A stretch of 64,000 nt of DNA from Rostrohypoxylon terebratum. Lineage: Eukaryota > Ascomycota > Sordariomycetes > Xylariales > Hypoxylaceae. Below the pieces are notes generated by a model. The model worked only from the letters and a program-made list of their open reading frames with translations, was not told where the DNA came from and searched no databases. The first letter of the stretch is position 1; each line of letters starts with the position of its first letter. The stretch lies in assembly GCA_022497145.1 (NCBI GenBank), contig MU385884.1, positions 241,031 through 305,030 of the forward strand, given 5' to 3'. Both the position numbers and the translations under genes were made by a program. This document shows positions 44,228 to 55,909 of the stretch, in pieces.

Positions 44228-45742
44228 TCATTGCTCGTTTACAAATAGGCCAGCCATGCCCATACCCGTACCGATACACATACTCGTTAATAGGAGCTTC
44301 TTTTTCGTCCTTCTAAGCTCGCTTAGACCGGTGACGATTTGACGGGTACCTGTGGCGCCGAGGGGGTGGCCGAGAGCGATGGCGCCGCCTCGAGGGTTCA
44401 ACTTGGTCCAGTCTATCTTTAAGAAGTCTCTGCAATAAACGGCCATAGTTCCAAACGCCTCGTTGATCTCTATCACGTCGACATCATCTATTGTAATGTT
44501 GTGCTGCTTCAGTAGCTTCGGGATCGCTACGGTGGGTCCGATACCCATAATTCTGGGAGCCAGCCCGGCGACGGTCGAGCCAACGTACTTGGCCAAGATA
44601 GGAAGGCCGAGCTCGACGGCCTTGGAACGCTTCATGAGCACTACGGCAGCGGCGCCGTCGGTAACTTGGCTGGCGTTACCTCCGGTCGTAACAGGACCCC
44701 ACTGCGCAAAGGCGGACCGGATCTTTCCTAAGGCAGCGGCCGTCGTTCCCGGTCGGATGCCTTCGTCTTTGGTCAATGTGACGGAGCGGAATTGCCCGTC
44801 CGGGCCCTTTATTCTAGTGGTGATAGGCACGATCTCGTCGTCGAAAAGGCCGGCCTTCTGTGCCACCTCGGCTCGCCTGAAGCTCTCGGCCGCAAATTCG
44901 TCAACGGTTTGCCGCGAAATGCCAAAATCTCTCGCCACGTTTTCGCTCGTCCAACCCATGGCCATCATGCTATCTTCGGCTTCCTGACTATGTTTGGTGA
45001 CTTCTGTGTCGAAGGGCTGGTCGAGGGCGTCACCCCCAAGAGTCATAGATTCGGCGCCGGCGGCGATGCCTATCTCTATGGAGCCGGAAGTAATCTGGTG
45101 GGCGATATCGGCGGTAGCTTTGAGGCCGGAGGAGCAAAATCGGTTCACCGATGAGGCGCTGGTGGTGTTGGGGAATCCGGCGGCAAGAGCCGCGGCACGC
45201 GCTTTGTAAGCTGCCTTGCCATCCGATACCTGTGCCCCAAGGGTTAAGTATTAAAAGAAGTCGTTTCTTCTACGGAAGCAAATGAAACAAAGCGAATGTG
45301 AAGGGGGGGTGGATTTACGCGTACATTGCCCATGCAGATATCTTCCACAAGATCGGGCGAAAATCCCAATCGCTCGCGTGTGGCTTTGAGAATGGCGTAC
45401 ATGAGGTACTCGACGGAGGTGTCTTTGAAACCGCCCTTCTTACCTTTGCAGAGAGGCGTTCGAACAGCGAGCGTGATAACTACATCGTCGGGATTCTTCG
45501 AGGTGCTAGAAAGATTGACATTAGCCTTTCCCCACCTCACATCCGAAGAGCCTAGCAAATTGAACGAATTGGATTTCGCAGCAGGTAAAACGTTGTCGTT
45601 GTCTCTAATCGGAGAAACTAGACGAGACAAGAACAAGAACAAAGACGGAATGTTAAACGAAGTGTTCTTCTTCTTACATAGCAGCTAGAGGAGAGCCTGG
45701 GGACAGGTGTTTCAGGATCGAGTTGACTCTGTCGGTAGCCAT
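44228..45742 (-). CDS. POT1: Peroxisomal 3-ketoacyl-CoA thiolase
   Basis: Model: complement(44228-45229, 45319-45505, 45678-45742), 417 aa, phases consistent. The N-terminus MATDRVNSILKHL contains a nonapeptide at residues 5-13 (RVNSILKHL) that fits the PTS2 rule (R/K)(L/V/I)x5(H/Q)(L/A), so import via Pex7 is expected. Thiolase landmarks: the nucleophilic Cys116 in SVNRFCSSGLKA, VIEINEAFGTMAVYC, GGAIALGHPLGATG and SMCIGTGMG near the end. The enzyme cleaves 3-ketoacyl-CoA with CoA as the last step of beta-oxidation. The first intron (172 bp) is longer than others here; a small hidden exon within it cannot be excluded. Length and motifs are normal. Confidence 0.92.
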
Positions 45743-46532
45743 CTTGATGGGACGTGATGGCAGAGAAGAGATCAGGAATGTGGTGGATGGATGTCGAGAT
45801 GGGGTGTCAAGGCGAGATGTGGGATAGACGAAATGAAGAGATCGCTATCTTTAAGTATTTAAGTTACCTCGGATATATTACATAAATAAATGTTTAAGCA
45901 ACTTGAACCTTCCGAGTTCGACCTTGGCCACTTCCGAGCGGCATTGTCTACAATTAATAAAGAATGCAATGCTCTTTCTAAGAGGATCAAATCGAGGTAA
46001 CGCCTGCTATGTCTGGCCAGTATTGATACTTACCTAGCATTTTGCCGAGGCTTGCTTCGGTCACTTCGGCCATCGGCAGATGTATCGGTGGGGAATTGCT
46101 ATTTGTACCTGGTACTAACATACCAGGGCTACCATACATATATAACGTAAGTACATAATACGGGCTATCACCATGTGTAGTGTAGCTACTAGCTGTACAT
46201 CTTATTACATAATACATACTAGGTATGTACTCTTCCAGTTGGCAACATTAGAAAGGATTTATTAGGTAGAGAGGAAGCGATGTTATATTGTAGACAAAAA
46301 CGTCGAAACGACTTTTTCAGTTGAAAGTTTACTTACCTATACACTAGGGTGTCCATAATGCTTTCCTTTTCCATATGCCCCATCTACATTAAACCTTTCA
46401 AGGTTCTAACCTTACTGTGTAGGTAAACTTTAAACCGAGAATCCAGATTAGATCTATGTAGTATTATACCTACATGTACCCAGTACTATTAAATATTCTT
46501 GTTCTTGTTATGTAATGTTCGAGTCGAGTCGC
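45743..46532. other. Spacer between thiolase and GH128
   Basis: Thiolase promoter side and GH128 3' side; AT-rich, with TACCTAG/TACATA short repeats. No gene seen. Confidence 0.5.
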
Positions 46533-47498
46533 TTAAAACACGAGAGAAACGAACAAAACTATCAAAAACACAACTGCGCTCACTATAGGCGCTCTCTCTT
46601 TCCTCGATATCGATTGCGATCCGGACTGAGATCCCGACTCAGGGTCGACGCCTGTGGCGGTAATACCCAAGTACCACGCGCCGATGTCCGTGAGCTTCCC
46701 GTCATTATTCAGCATGGCTGCATTGGGACCTACATTGCTCTTAGCAGATCGGAAAGAGCCGAAGAGACTGTAGCGCCCCACGGAGTCCATTCGATCAAAA
46801 TACTCGGAAGAGGTGTTGTAAAAAGCCTGGGTCGTCTCGAGGTCCTGGTCGTTGAAGTTGTACTCGGTAATCCACTGGCTCACGTTCGGGAACGCAGCCG
46901 CGTAAGAGCCCATGTGGCTCGCCAGACCCTCGAAATCCCCATACCAATGGATCGTAACGAAGTCGTAAGTGCAGTTCTTCTTCTCACCCTCCGTGCTGAT
47001 CAGCTCGGAGCAGTTCCCTAGAAATTGCTGCAGCCACGGTATTCCTCCCCACCCGCCACTACAAGCTGGTAACCCTAGCTTCACTCCTTCATCCGCGAGT
47101 GGAGCAATGTTCTTCACCCACACATCTGCTGCTACCGAAGGTTGTATATTGCTGCCGCCGGCGTCCTGGGTGTCCGGCTCGTTGAATCCTAATACGTGCG
47201 TGATGCGGCGGCCAGAATCGATCTGGCCTCGAACCGAATCGAGGAAGGATGTGTCGTCAATGGATCCCCACAGCATAGGGACAAATTCGAAGTCGCCCTG
47301 CGACACGTTGTCAAAGGCGGGCGACGGCGTCGAGCCGTAGTTGTAGTACCATGTCAGATCAGACCCTGACTGGACCCATATCTCGTTATCTTGTGGGCTG
47401 TCCTGGTTCGGGATGAATACCAAGCCGCGCTTCGACGATCGTGTTTGCGCGACGGCGAGGGATATGACCGCAGCTAGTACGGCGAACGAGGGACGCAT
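46533..47498 (-). CDS. GH128-type beta-1,3-glucanase, secreted and probably GPI-anchored
   Basis: Single exon, 321 aa from MRPSFAVLAAVISLAVAQT, a clear signal peptide (cleavage near 17-18). The catalytic core is the fungal Asl1-like/GH128 type: KRGLVFIP, WYYNYGSTPSP, FVPMLWG, HVLGFNEPD with acid/base Glu107, HWYG, and QWITEYNF with nucleophile Glu212. The C-terminus has a Ser/Gln-rich linker (SGSQSGSQS), a short basic spacer and a hydrophobic tail VSAVVFLIVLFVSLVF, the pattern of a GPI signal. Several N-glycosylation sites (NVS, NCS, NCT, NTS). Likely acts on cell-wall beta-1,3-glucan at the cell surface. An upstream in-frame extension to 47576 lacks signal-peptide features and is not used. 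Confidence 0.92.
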   Translation of the reverse strand: MRPSFAVLAAVISLAVAQTRSSKRGLVFIPNQDSPQDNEIWVQSGSDLTWYYNYGSTPSPAFDNVSQGDFEFVPMLWGSIDDTSFLDSVRGQIDSGRRITHVLGFNEPDTQDAGGSNIQPSVAADVWVKNIAPLADEGVKLGLPACSGGWGGIPWLQQFLGNCSELISTEGEKKNCTYDFVTIHWYGDFEGLASHMGSYAAAFPNVSQWITEYNFNDQDLETTQAFYNTSSEYFDRMDSVGRYSLFGSFRSAKSNVGPNAAMLNNDGKLTDIGAWYLGITATGVDPESGSQSGSQSISRKERAPIVSAVVFLIVLFVSLVF

Positions 47499-48358
47499 AG
47501 CTGTCAGCGACGGGATGTGATGACACTCGGACTCGGTTCGGTTCGAGTCAACTTCTAGAAGGTTGTAACCACGCACTGTTCGAAATATTCCATAGCCCGA
47601 TCGAAATGATGCTTCCTGATTTTCTTTCGCGTGAGTATAATTGGATGATATCTGGGCAGTCAGATACTAAAATGGGATCGGGATATTCGTGAGTAGAGAG
47701 CATAGTTTAGATGCGGAAATTGAAGGCGAGGGTATGAAATATATCGATTGTTGGATCGTTGTACTGTTGAGCTGAGAGAAACGCCATGCGTAAAGTGGCT
47801 TTTCTTTCTTCACTCTAGTTACTTATCTTACGAGACTCAGAACATCTAGCAATGTCTGCCACCATAGTTAGATTGAGTGCGAATGGAGGTGCGTTACAGT
47901 CAGCTGGGTGCCGACGCCACCCAATAGTTTCAGGTGGCTAAAAGGTTACTACTTGGGACTTACATAGTAGGTATCGTACCACCACCTACCTATATTTTGC
48001 GACTCAAAGAAGGCTCAGGGCCAATAGCCCGGTCTAGGCTCAGTTATCTCGGTAGAAAGCCATTAACACTAGGTGCTTATGGTATGAAGAGGTCACCCAA
48101 TCTGCCAATCCAGCCCCTCGCCATAGCGCCGGAGTGAGCTGTGATGAATTGGTTGGCTGGGTAGATACTTGGACGTATCTTATAGGCAGGAGGATAGAGA
48201 TCTATTGCTGACGGCATAATCTTATATGTATATGCGGTGCAGCTTCGTATCCTGTGTGACCGGTAGGGTGTCATCGACGGCAACTACAGCATACACAAAC
48301 GGCCTCTTACGTTATCTGAGTCCAGTGAGTAAAGATATACCTACCTAGTAGTAGGTAT

Positions 48359-48374
48359 TACCTAGTACTAGGTA
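48359..48374. repeat. Perfect 16-bp palindrome TACCTAGTACTAGGTA
   Basis: Reads identically on both strands and directly follows a second imperfect palindrome at 48339-48358. The same core recurs at 53486-53503. Confidence 0.9.
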
Positions 48375-48478
48375 CTTTAATTTTGGCGCTCTCGAGTTCA
48401 CCTTGGTCCTTAGTATGCTTAGCGCTTCGCACCTCTGTCTCACCGCACTACCGTGCGAGAACATAGCAATCTAGGCTA

Positions 48479-48619
48479 GCCGAAGGGCGTCAGAAAAAGT
48501 GCCCTATGTATTAATAGTACCGTAATGCACTGTACGTCTCCCGGTTTCTGATTGGTCAACTAGGACAGTGTATAGCAGTATTATTAATACATGGGGCACT
48601 TTTTCTGACGTCCTTCGGC
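48479..48619. mobile_element. TA-flanked MITE, Tc1/mariner-like
   Basis: About 40-bp terminal inverted repeats: left arm from GCCGAAGGGCGTCAGAAAAA to ATGTATTAATA, right arm its near-exact complement with two differences. Both ends are flanked by TA, the target duplication of Tc1/mariner elements. Internal sequence is only about 60 bp and non-coding. Confidence 0.8.
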
Positions 48620-49869
48620 TAGTAGGCTTGAGCTTTGACCCTGTTACCACGTTCACACGTTGAACTTGAGCACTAAGCTTTTATGACGCACATGAGCCAA
48701 GGGGTATTTCTGAAATTGGTTTGATCGTTGAAATTTTAGGTTGGAAGCATGGGTCGAGATCAGCTTAAGGTAAAAATAGACGATCATTTGCAAGGTGGGT
48801 AAATTATGCATTTTAAAGTGTCGAAGGATTCGCTGGGTACTTTACTTAACCCAGGTTTAGACTTAAGTAGTAAGGGTAATAAAGGGTATAATACACCGTA
48901 CGAAGCCTTGGATGGTATTCTTATCGGAGATGTTAACTATAAAATGTGATAGGTCGGGTATAGTGAATACTACTTGAACGAAGTAACTAAAATGTTTCAT
49001 TTGAATTCGGACTGTCGAAGTATCCCACGTGGGAAGATTGGAATTTGGAATGTCTGAATGTGTACTTTTAATAGTAGGAGTTCGAATTTCTTTTGTGGCA
49101 CTAGTACACTAGTATGCTAGCACGGCGCACGCAGTACGTATTCTATTGCGTGACAGAACAAGCTAAAGCTGTAAATCCCAGCACTGGGTAGTGGGTTCCT
49201 TTTTCTCACCAGGGATGGAACCCGCTGCTGCTGGCTACCGTCCAATGGATGGATAGATCCTGTGCCGCAGTGTCCGTGTTTAGTTATAAGTGCTAGGTAC
49301 CGTGCAGTAGCTCCTTCTTTAATGATACCATCCCTTGGAATTTTCCGGACTTTTATCTCAGGTACGTATGTACATACTTACCTACATAGTACTAGTAGTA
49401 GTGCAGCGCCGCACCGCATTCATTCACCATTCTAACGCAATCAGCAATCAGGGCAATGCCGACCACTATTATAAAATTAGCAAAACAAGGAAAGACCAAG
49501 AAGATTAGGTGACACAACGTCCATCCATCCATGATCCACGGATGTTAGTGACCCTATTTAGTACTAGCAGTGGTAAAATGAAGCGGGACCTTTTGTTATC
49601 TTCGCGTTCCACCTCCTCCATCTCTGCTCCATCTCTTGTCTCTCTTATACTAAAACGTCTTAACGGTTTTACCAACTTATTACACGGTCCAAATATGGTC
49701 GAATGGCAGCGATTATATCTTGACACGCTGTCCCGCCGTTACATGGTCAAGTCGGTACGCATTTTCCAAGGTTCTCCTTTCTCACCTTGCCTCGCCCCGG
49801 CGGAGCTGTCTACGGTCTACGGTCTACGGTCTATCAGCTACCAGGCTCGCCCACACCCTCGTTTAAAAA

Positions 49870-51477
49870 ATGTTTGTCAACAAGTCTTTGTTTTCCTGCG
49901 GCCAGCAGCCGGGCGAATCTTCGATGGCCCTGATTCTGCGCCGCTCTCGATGGCTGCTCTTGGCCATCATATTTATCGTAACCGCCTTTTCTCTCTTTGG
50001 CAGCGTCAAGTCTCCATTTCATAAGCCTGCTCAGGAGTCGTCTCAAGAGACTACGGAACACACGGAGCACACGGAGCATACGGAACAACAAACCCATGCG
50101 ACGCCCCCACCACCCGAAGGCGAAGTATGGGAATTCGATCCGAAGCGCGACAGCCTCAACTACGGTCTTTCCGATGACCAATGTAAGGTAAGCAAGCGAA
50201 CATGTATAGAGTGTAGAGAGTAGAGAGAGCTCTTGTGGTCCGACGACGAACTGGCAATAACCTAATGCTTATCTTGGTACAGAGCGCATTTCCCAATTTG
50301 TTCCAAGAACTTGATCGCGCACGCAACTTTCTCCTGGACCAAAATAAGCGCTTAAAGGAATCTGACATCCAACTGGATGCCAAGGATGACTACACCGGTC
50401 TCCAGCATGGCGAATTCCACGTCATGATTTCTAACGGGGAATTATATGTCATCAAAGAGAGGAGAGGCGAGCCGGATCGCTCTCGCGGGCTCGCCGCCCT
50501 CGCCAATATGTATCGGGCCATAACCGCCATCCCAGATTCTCGATCGCTACCGAATGTCGAATTTATCATCGACATCGAAGACCGCGCGGCCCGGGGTGAA
50601 AAGAATCCGAACCGCATCAGGTGGGCTTGGGCGCGTCAGGAAAACAATCCTTGGCTATGGGTTATGCCCGACTTCGACGGTTGGAGCTACCCCGACGACG
50701 GCGTCGGATCGTATGCGCAGTTCCGCGAGGACGTGGAGGAGCTGGAGACAGAATACCCCAACGGGTGGAATGACAAGAAGGATAAGCTGTGCTGGCGGGG
50801 GAGTTTGGCCGTGAACCGGAAGCTGCGGACCGCACTCGTCGACGCTGCGCAAGGAAACGACTGGAACGACGTCGAAGCCATAGATTGGCATAACCGTTCC
50901 AACATTTTAGACATGCGAGATTTCTGCCGATTCAAGTATGTCGCGCACACCGAGGGTAACTCGTGGAGCGGACGTTTACGATATCTGCACAACTGCGACA
51001 GCGTCCCCGTCATCCATAAGTTGGACTACGTATTCCACTACCAGCCTCTCCTGAAAGATAGTGGTCCTCAACAGGTATATTACATTACCCTTGCACAGCT
51101 ACGCATGACTTCGTGTTTAACTAACTGCCTATTTTAAATGCTAGAATTACGTCAAGGTGAAACGCGATTGGTCGGATTTAAAGGCTCAGATGGACGGTCT
51201 TTTAGCGGACCCCGATCGAGCACGGCAGATCGCCCGAGAGTCGACGAGAGTATTCCGAGACCGCAATCTCACCCCGGCTGCCGAGGCCTGCTACTGGCGT
51301 CAAATGATACGGAACTGGCGTGACGTGATGGATTTCGAGCCCCGACGCTACGAAACTAAAGCAGACGGCACCAAGGTTAGGAGAGGCGTCAGCTGGGAAC
51401 GTTTTGCTTTCAGACAAAAGAAGAGCTTCGAGCATGGATTCTGGGAACCTGATAGCGGCGATGACGAAAACGAGTAG
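49870..51477 (+). CDS. GT90 (CAP10-like) glycosyltransferase
   Basis: Model: exons 49870-50187, 50283-51074, 51145-51477, 480 aa, all phase 0. A type II topology is seen: short cytosolic N-terminus, membrane anchor at about 26-43 (WLLLAIIFIVTAFSLFG), then a stem with an HTE repeat and prolines. The luminal domain shows the family pattern: EFHVMISNGELYVIKERRG, PNVEFIIDIEDR, a MPDFDGWSYP motif, KKDKLCWRGSLAVNRKLR, FCRFKYVAHTEGNSWSGRLRYLHNCDSVPVIH and WRDVMDF. CAP10/POGLUT-like members transfer xylose or glucose; the Cryptococcus CAP10 protein is needed for capsule. A Golgi or ER location is expected. The acceptor cannot be told. MALILRRSRW is an alternative start. Confidence 0.9.
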
Positions 51478-52057
51478 TCACACACGCCTCGCCAAGCGGG
51501 AAGAAATAGCAAACCTAACGTCACAGATCTCATGAGCCGCCGGGACAGTAGAAACCCAGCTTTGTTACCCTCGCGGATCAACAAGCGGTTCCTACACGAT
51601 CAACGATACTCTGTGGTATGTCAGAGACATACAGCCGTCGCCAGAACGTAATAACACTGAAGATTGCGCAGGCGCGTAGGCAGGTAGACTCGCAATAGGT
51701 AACGAGCCAGGCCTGTCTCTTATATGAATATAGTACGAGCTGCGTGGGCTTGGTCGGTACGATTGGCATACACTATCCATGATGGGCACCAATTGTAGTA
51801 AAGGAGCATAGGATGAAAACGATGGGAACTACGAGGAGTTTAATCGTATAACCTCTAAGAGGCGATGGATTCAGTCGTAATGGGACCTCATAGATTCTAC
51901 TCGACTCGACTCAAATACAGCGACGCGGTATATTGTAGGATGATGGGGCCCTTTGAATAAGGCTGGATACGACAGAAGCTATATCACAGCCAACTCCAAA
52001 AAAAATACATAAAATTCTAACCATCCTAACCATCCTTCGCAGACGGCAGATATAGCC
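51478..52057. other. Convergent spacer between GT90 and carbonic anhydrase
   Basis: 3' flanks of both genes; nothing else recognised. Confidence 0.5.
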
Positions 52058-52858
52058 TCATTCTTCCGTAAGATTGTAGATTTTCTGGATGCTGTGCAAC
52101 ATGGCCTCGTGATCGACTTTGAGATCCTTGAGCAAGCCGTCCTCGAATCCGAATACCCACCCGTGGACTATGGGGAACTGGTTCTTAGCGTAGGATTGCT
52201 GTACCGCCGCAGTCTTAATGACGTTCCGGCACTGCTCGATAACGCTAACTTCGACCAGGCGGTCATAACGCTCGCGCTCGTCCGCGATGGCGTCCAGCTC
52301 GGCCTCGTGCAGGCGATACACGTCCCGGATGTTCCTAAGCCAGGGGTTGAGCAATCCCATGTCCTTGGGCGTCATGGCGGCCTTGACGCCGCCGCAGCCG
52401 TAGTGGCCGCACACGACGATGTGCTTGACCTGCAGGTGGCGAACGGCATACTCGATGACGCTCATGACGTTGAGGTCGGTGTTGATGACGAGGTTGGCGA
52501 TGTTGCGGTGGACGAAGGCTTCTCCGGGGCCTAGTCCCGTGATCTGCTCGGCGGGAATGCGCGAGTCGCTGCACCCGATCCATAGATACTCGGGGGTCTG
52601 TCCCGCGGATAACTTGGCGAAGAAGTCGGGATCCCGCCTCCGCTGCTCCTCCGCCCAGGCGCGGTTGTGCTCAAAGACGCGGTCGTGCGTCTGCTGCAGA
52701 TACTTGGAGATCTCCGACTGCGACATGGCGCGCCAACCGTAGAAGCTCGGTGTCGAGCTCGAGAAAGGTCGAAGCTTGGGAATTCGCCGTGGGCCCGAAC
52801 AAAAGGCTCGCCTAGCTGAGGAGAAGAGAGAGCAGCCTAGACGTGCTCTGTGAAGCAT
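52058..52858 (-). CDS. NCE103: Beta-carbonic anhydrase, probably mitochondrial
   Basis: Single exon, 266 aa. The first about 40 residues are R/S/A-rich with almost no acids (MLHRARLGCSLFSSARRAF), a mitochondrial presequence; MSQSEISKYL at residue 45 would give a cytosolic form. Zinc ligands and active-site pair are present: IGCSDSRIP (Cys96, Asp98, Arg100) and VVCGHYGCGG (His152, Cys155). EAFVHRNIANLV and DLNVMSVIEYAVRHL are further family blocks. Interconverts CO2 and bicarbonate, supplying bicarbonate for carboxylases and helping CO2 sensing. Dual targeting by alternative starts is a possibility, not shown by sequence alone. Confidence 0.95.
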   Translation of the reverse strand: MLHRARLGCSLFSSARRAFCSGPRRIPKLRPFSSSTPSFYGWRAMSQSEISKYLQQTHDRVFEHNRAWAEEQRRRDPDFFAKLSAGQTPEYLWIGCSDSRIPAEQITGLGPGEAFVHRNIANLVINTDLNVMSVIEYAVRHLQVKHIVVCGHYGCGGVKAAMTPKDMGLLNPWLRNIRDVYRLHEAELDAIADERERYDRLVEVSVIEQCRNVIKTAAVQQSYAKNQFPIVHGWVFGFEDGLLKDLKVDHEAMLHSIQKIYNLTEE

Positions 52859-53601
52859 CGGAGTCGTCGTATGTCGAGTTTATGAAGTCCGGAGGCGAGG
52901 AGGGGAGGAGGCGGATGGGCAGCAAGATTTGTTGAGTCTAGTTGAGACCGTCCGGAGTTTCCAAGACGCCAACGACGTCAGCGGCGGGGAATCTACGGAG
53001 GAACCCGAGATCTAGAGCTACCTACCTAGTACCTGATGTACATCTACATACGTACTAGGTAGTTCAAGGTTGTGCTTGACTGCTTGTGCTACATCTCACA
53101 TATAAGTACCTACAATACTTACGGATGCACTTACCTACACTCATTTGTGTTAAATAAAGCACTTGTTTTTTTACCGCTTTTCCCATTACTTAAGCCACTT
53201 TTACAAGGGCATTGTGTGAGGTAAGACTTAAGTACATATCACTAATGTAATTCTTAGAACAGCTCTTCGAGGCTAGGACTATTTTAAGAAAAACATCGTT
53301 TTCCTCCTACCAAACAATTGCGTACGTAATTTCTGACTGAACATGGGAGATCTCGGTTCGAAGAGATGATTCACGGCATAAACCCGTGTCCGAGGCTCGT
53401 GCTATTCATACAATGCTACGTGGCAATGTACCGGTCCGAGTACTTGTTGTCGCACATACGCAAGATTGGAAGCAAGCGAACATACCTACCTAGTACTAGG
53501 TAGTATATGGAAGCCTTCAAATATACCCCGATTTGACGTATATTCTTACATTCGGGAGATGAGGGAACTGCATACAATGGATTCCCTAATTTTTGCTCGT
53601 C
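52859..53601. other. Spacer with CTACCTAGTACTAGGTAG palindrome
   Basis: Carbonic anhydrase promoter side and GH3 3' side; contains AGGTAG-type short palindromes at 53020-53065 and a perfect 18-bp palindrome at 53486-53503. No gene. Confidence 0.5.
53486..53503. repeat. Perfect 18-bp palindrome CTACCTAGTACTAGGTAG
   Basis: Exact reverse complement of itself, sharing 16 bp with the palindrome at 48359-48374. Confidence 0.9.
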
Positions 53602-55909
53602 CTACGGCACTTCGAGAGTGCCTGTTTGGCGAATGTCACGGCTGCTCGAACCAACGCTGATGTTGAAAGTCCCCGCAGGGACAACCCAATTCTGCTTTGC
53701 CGTATCCCATATACTTATATCTCGTCTCTTCAATTCGAACGCTACGTTGTCCTTGGCACCGGCCTCGAGCGCTAATTTCTCGAATCCGCGTAGCTGCTTC
53801 GGCGGCGTCCCTGCAGACTCGGGGAAACCTACGTATAATTGCGCCACCTCGGCGCCTTGTACGTCACCCGTGTTAGCGATAGTCACGGTGACAGTGAGAA
53901 CCGTTTCCCATAAATCAGCACGGCCTCCCGGAATGATTTCCCCCGTCGCCGGACCAGACGTCGGCCGCCCATCAACGAATATGTCCGAATAAGTGAAATT
54001 GGTATACGCTGTAGACGGTTAGCCAATGCCTCTAATCCAATCCTAAGCGAACTGTGGGGTTTAGAAGGTTGGAACTCACATATCCCGTATCCAAATTCGT
54101 ACCGAGGCTCGATACCTTGCTTATCAAATCTGCGGTAGTCGATGAATAGACCTTCCTTGAAGTCGTCGTTACCGTTCACCACACTCGTCCCGTAATCGCC
54201 GGCAGATTTGGCAATCGTGTAAGGTAGTTTACCCGAAGGATTGGTGTCTCCGTACAGGATATCTACAAGGGCATTCCCGTTCTCTTGCGAGGGAAGACCG
54301 GCCCATACGATGGTTTTGACGTTAGGTTGAGCGAGAATCGTCTCGAGGATGACGGGACCAACAGCATGCACGACTACGATCACATTCTCATTCGCTGCCG
54401 CTACCGCTTTGACGAGATCATTTCCGCCGTGCCATGGGTTGAGGTCGTTGCGATCACCCGCGTTGTTCTCTACCGTAATGTATCCTTCGCCGCTGTCGGA
54501 GGTGATGAATACGATGGCCGCGTCGGCGCCCGAGACCGTTGAACTGACAGAACTGGTGCTGTCGGAAGCAGACAAGCTGATCTGCGTACCGTCAGTCTGA
54601 GCTCGGGCCTTGATGGCGTCGGCCGGGGCGCTGAAATAGGGGTAGGAAGCAGTACCGGATCCCCACCCCATGCCGAGAGCTCCAGTATTGCATCCCTGAT
54701 CCGTGCAAGAGTTCATCCCTTGGGGGTTGACGACGGCAGCCGACCCGACCAACCCAAGCTTCGTGGGCTTCTTGAGAGGAAGGATTCCCCCTTCATTCTT
54801 TAGCAAGACTATACCGTCTCTTGCGGTAGCGCGGATGTTAGTCTTGTGGGTTCCTTGAACGTTGGCATTGAGATTGATCGCGGGATAGCCATTATCTTGA
54901 CCTAGCAGATACCACGCTGCTAAGATTCTGAGGACCATGTCATCGAGACGCGACTGCGGCACCTGCCCGCTGCTCACGGCTTGGGTTAGCTTGGAACCCC
55001 AATAGACGGACCCGCCATTGAAATCCGAGCCCGGCATGGTCATATCTAATCCCGATATCGCGGCCGGGGCAGTAGAGTGCTGCGCGTTCCAATCCGTCAT
55101 CACATATCCTTTGAATCCTAGCTCTTTCTTCAGGATAGTGTCTAGCGCGTTCGGACTATTGCGTGATGGATTAGCGAAGGAATATAGATAGAGCATGGCA
55201 GGCGACTACCTAGTAGGCGATCAACTCACTTTTCGCAGGTCCATGTACCATTGATCTTGTTATAAGAACACATGACTGACGCTACATTTGCATGTACACT
55301 TTGCGCGAATGGGAAAAGATACAGTTCGTGCATCGAACGGTCATCCAAATTTTCGCTTATAGTCTCGCGATTCAGCTCTTGCTCGTTCAGGATATAATGC
55401 TTCGCATTGGCCTGAACTCCGACACTTTGCATGCCTTCGATCGTCTCCGCCATAGCGACACCTTGGAGGTACGGATCGGCACCGAAACCCTCCCAGTTTC
55501 GACCACCCGTAGGGATCTTGCCTAAGGGGCCGGCGACGGGCCCCAGAAGGACGTGGACGCCAGCGCCTTTAGCCTCCTCGGCCATGAACTGACCGCGTTC
55601 TCTCATCAGAGCGCGGTCCCAGGTTGAGGCGACATGGATACCCGGAACGAAGGCATTGGCGTTAGTAGCGTAACGAACACCCAGCGGTCCGTCTTGCAAA
55701 CATAGCTGGGGATACTTGATAGAGCTGACAGCCGCTGTGTTGCCGACGCAGGGACCTTTATTCCAGCCTACTCCAGTGACAATGTTGATTTTGTCATTCT
55801 GAGATAGCTTAGCTAGGGAAGCGTTTGCTTTCTCATAAGCAGCATCCCAATCAAGCGCCGCGGCGGCGGATACCGTGGCGAACACTACAGGAAGGATCGC
55901 AGACCGCAT
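53602..55909 (-). CDS. Secreted GH3 beta-glucosidase
   Basis: Model: complement(53602-54008, 54080-55155, 55230-55909), 720 aa, phases consistent. Signal peptide MRSAILPVVFATVSAAAA. The N-terminal barrel carries DGPLGVRYATNANAF, a GPVAGPLGKIPTGGRNWEGFG loop and KHYILNEQE. The nucleophile is Asp248 in GYVMTDWNAQH, the alpha/beta sandwich has SDSGEGYITVENNAGDRND with the likely acid/base Glu450, and the C-terminus has FGYGISYTNFTYSD and a fibronectin-III-like domain ending at EVP. Hydrolyses cellobiose and related beta-glucosides outside the cell. The first intron (74 bp) joins CEN to PNALDTILKKELGF. No missing motif. Confidence 0.94.

Larger units (their letters stand above)
47499..49869. other. 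Large spacer containing a MITE
   Basis: About 2.4 kb without a gene. Holds the 141-bp MITE, the TACCTAGTACTAGGTA palindrome at 48359-48374, a TCTACGG triple repeat near 49808-49831 and AT-rich DNA. A 171-codon plus-strand ORF at 49509-50024 overlaps the GT90 first exon in another frame and looks like chance. Confidence 0.5.

Noticed and set aside
49509..50024. 171-codon plus-strand ORF overlapping the start of the GT90 gene
   Set aside because: Runs in another frame across the GT90 membrane anchor; shadow ORF.
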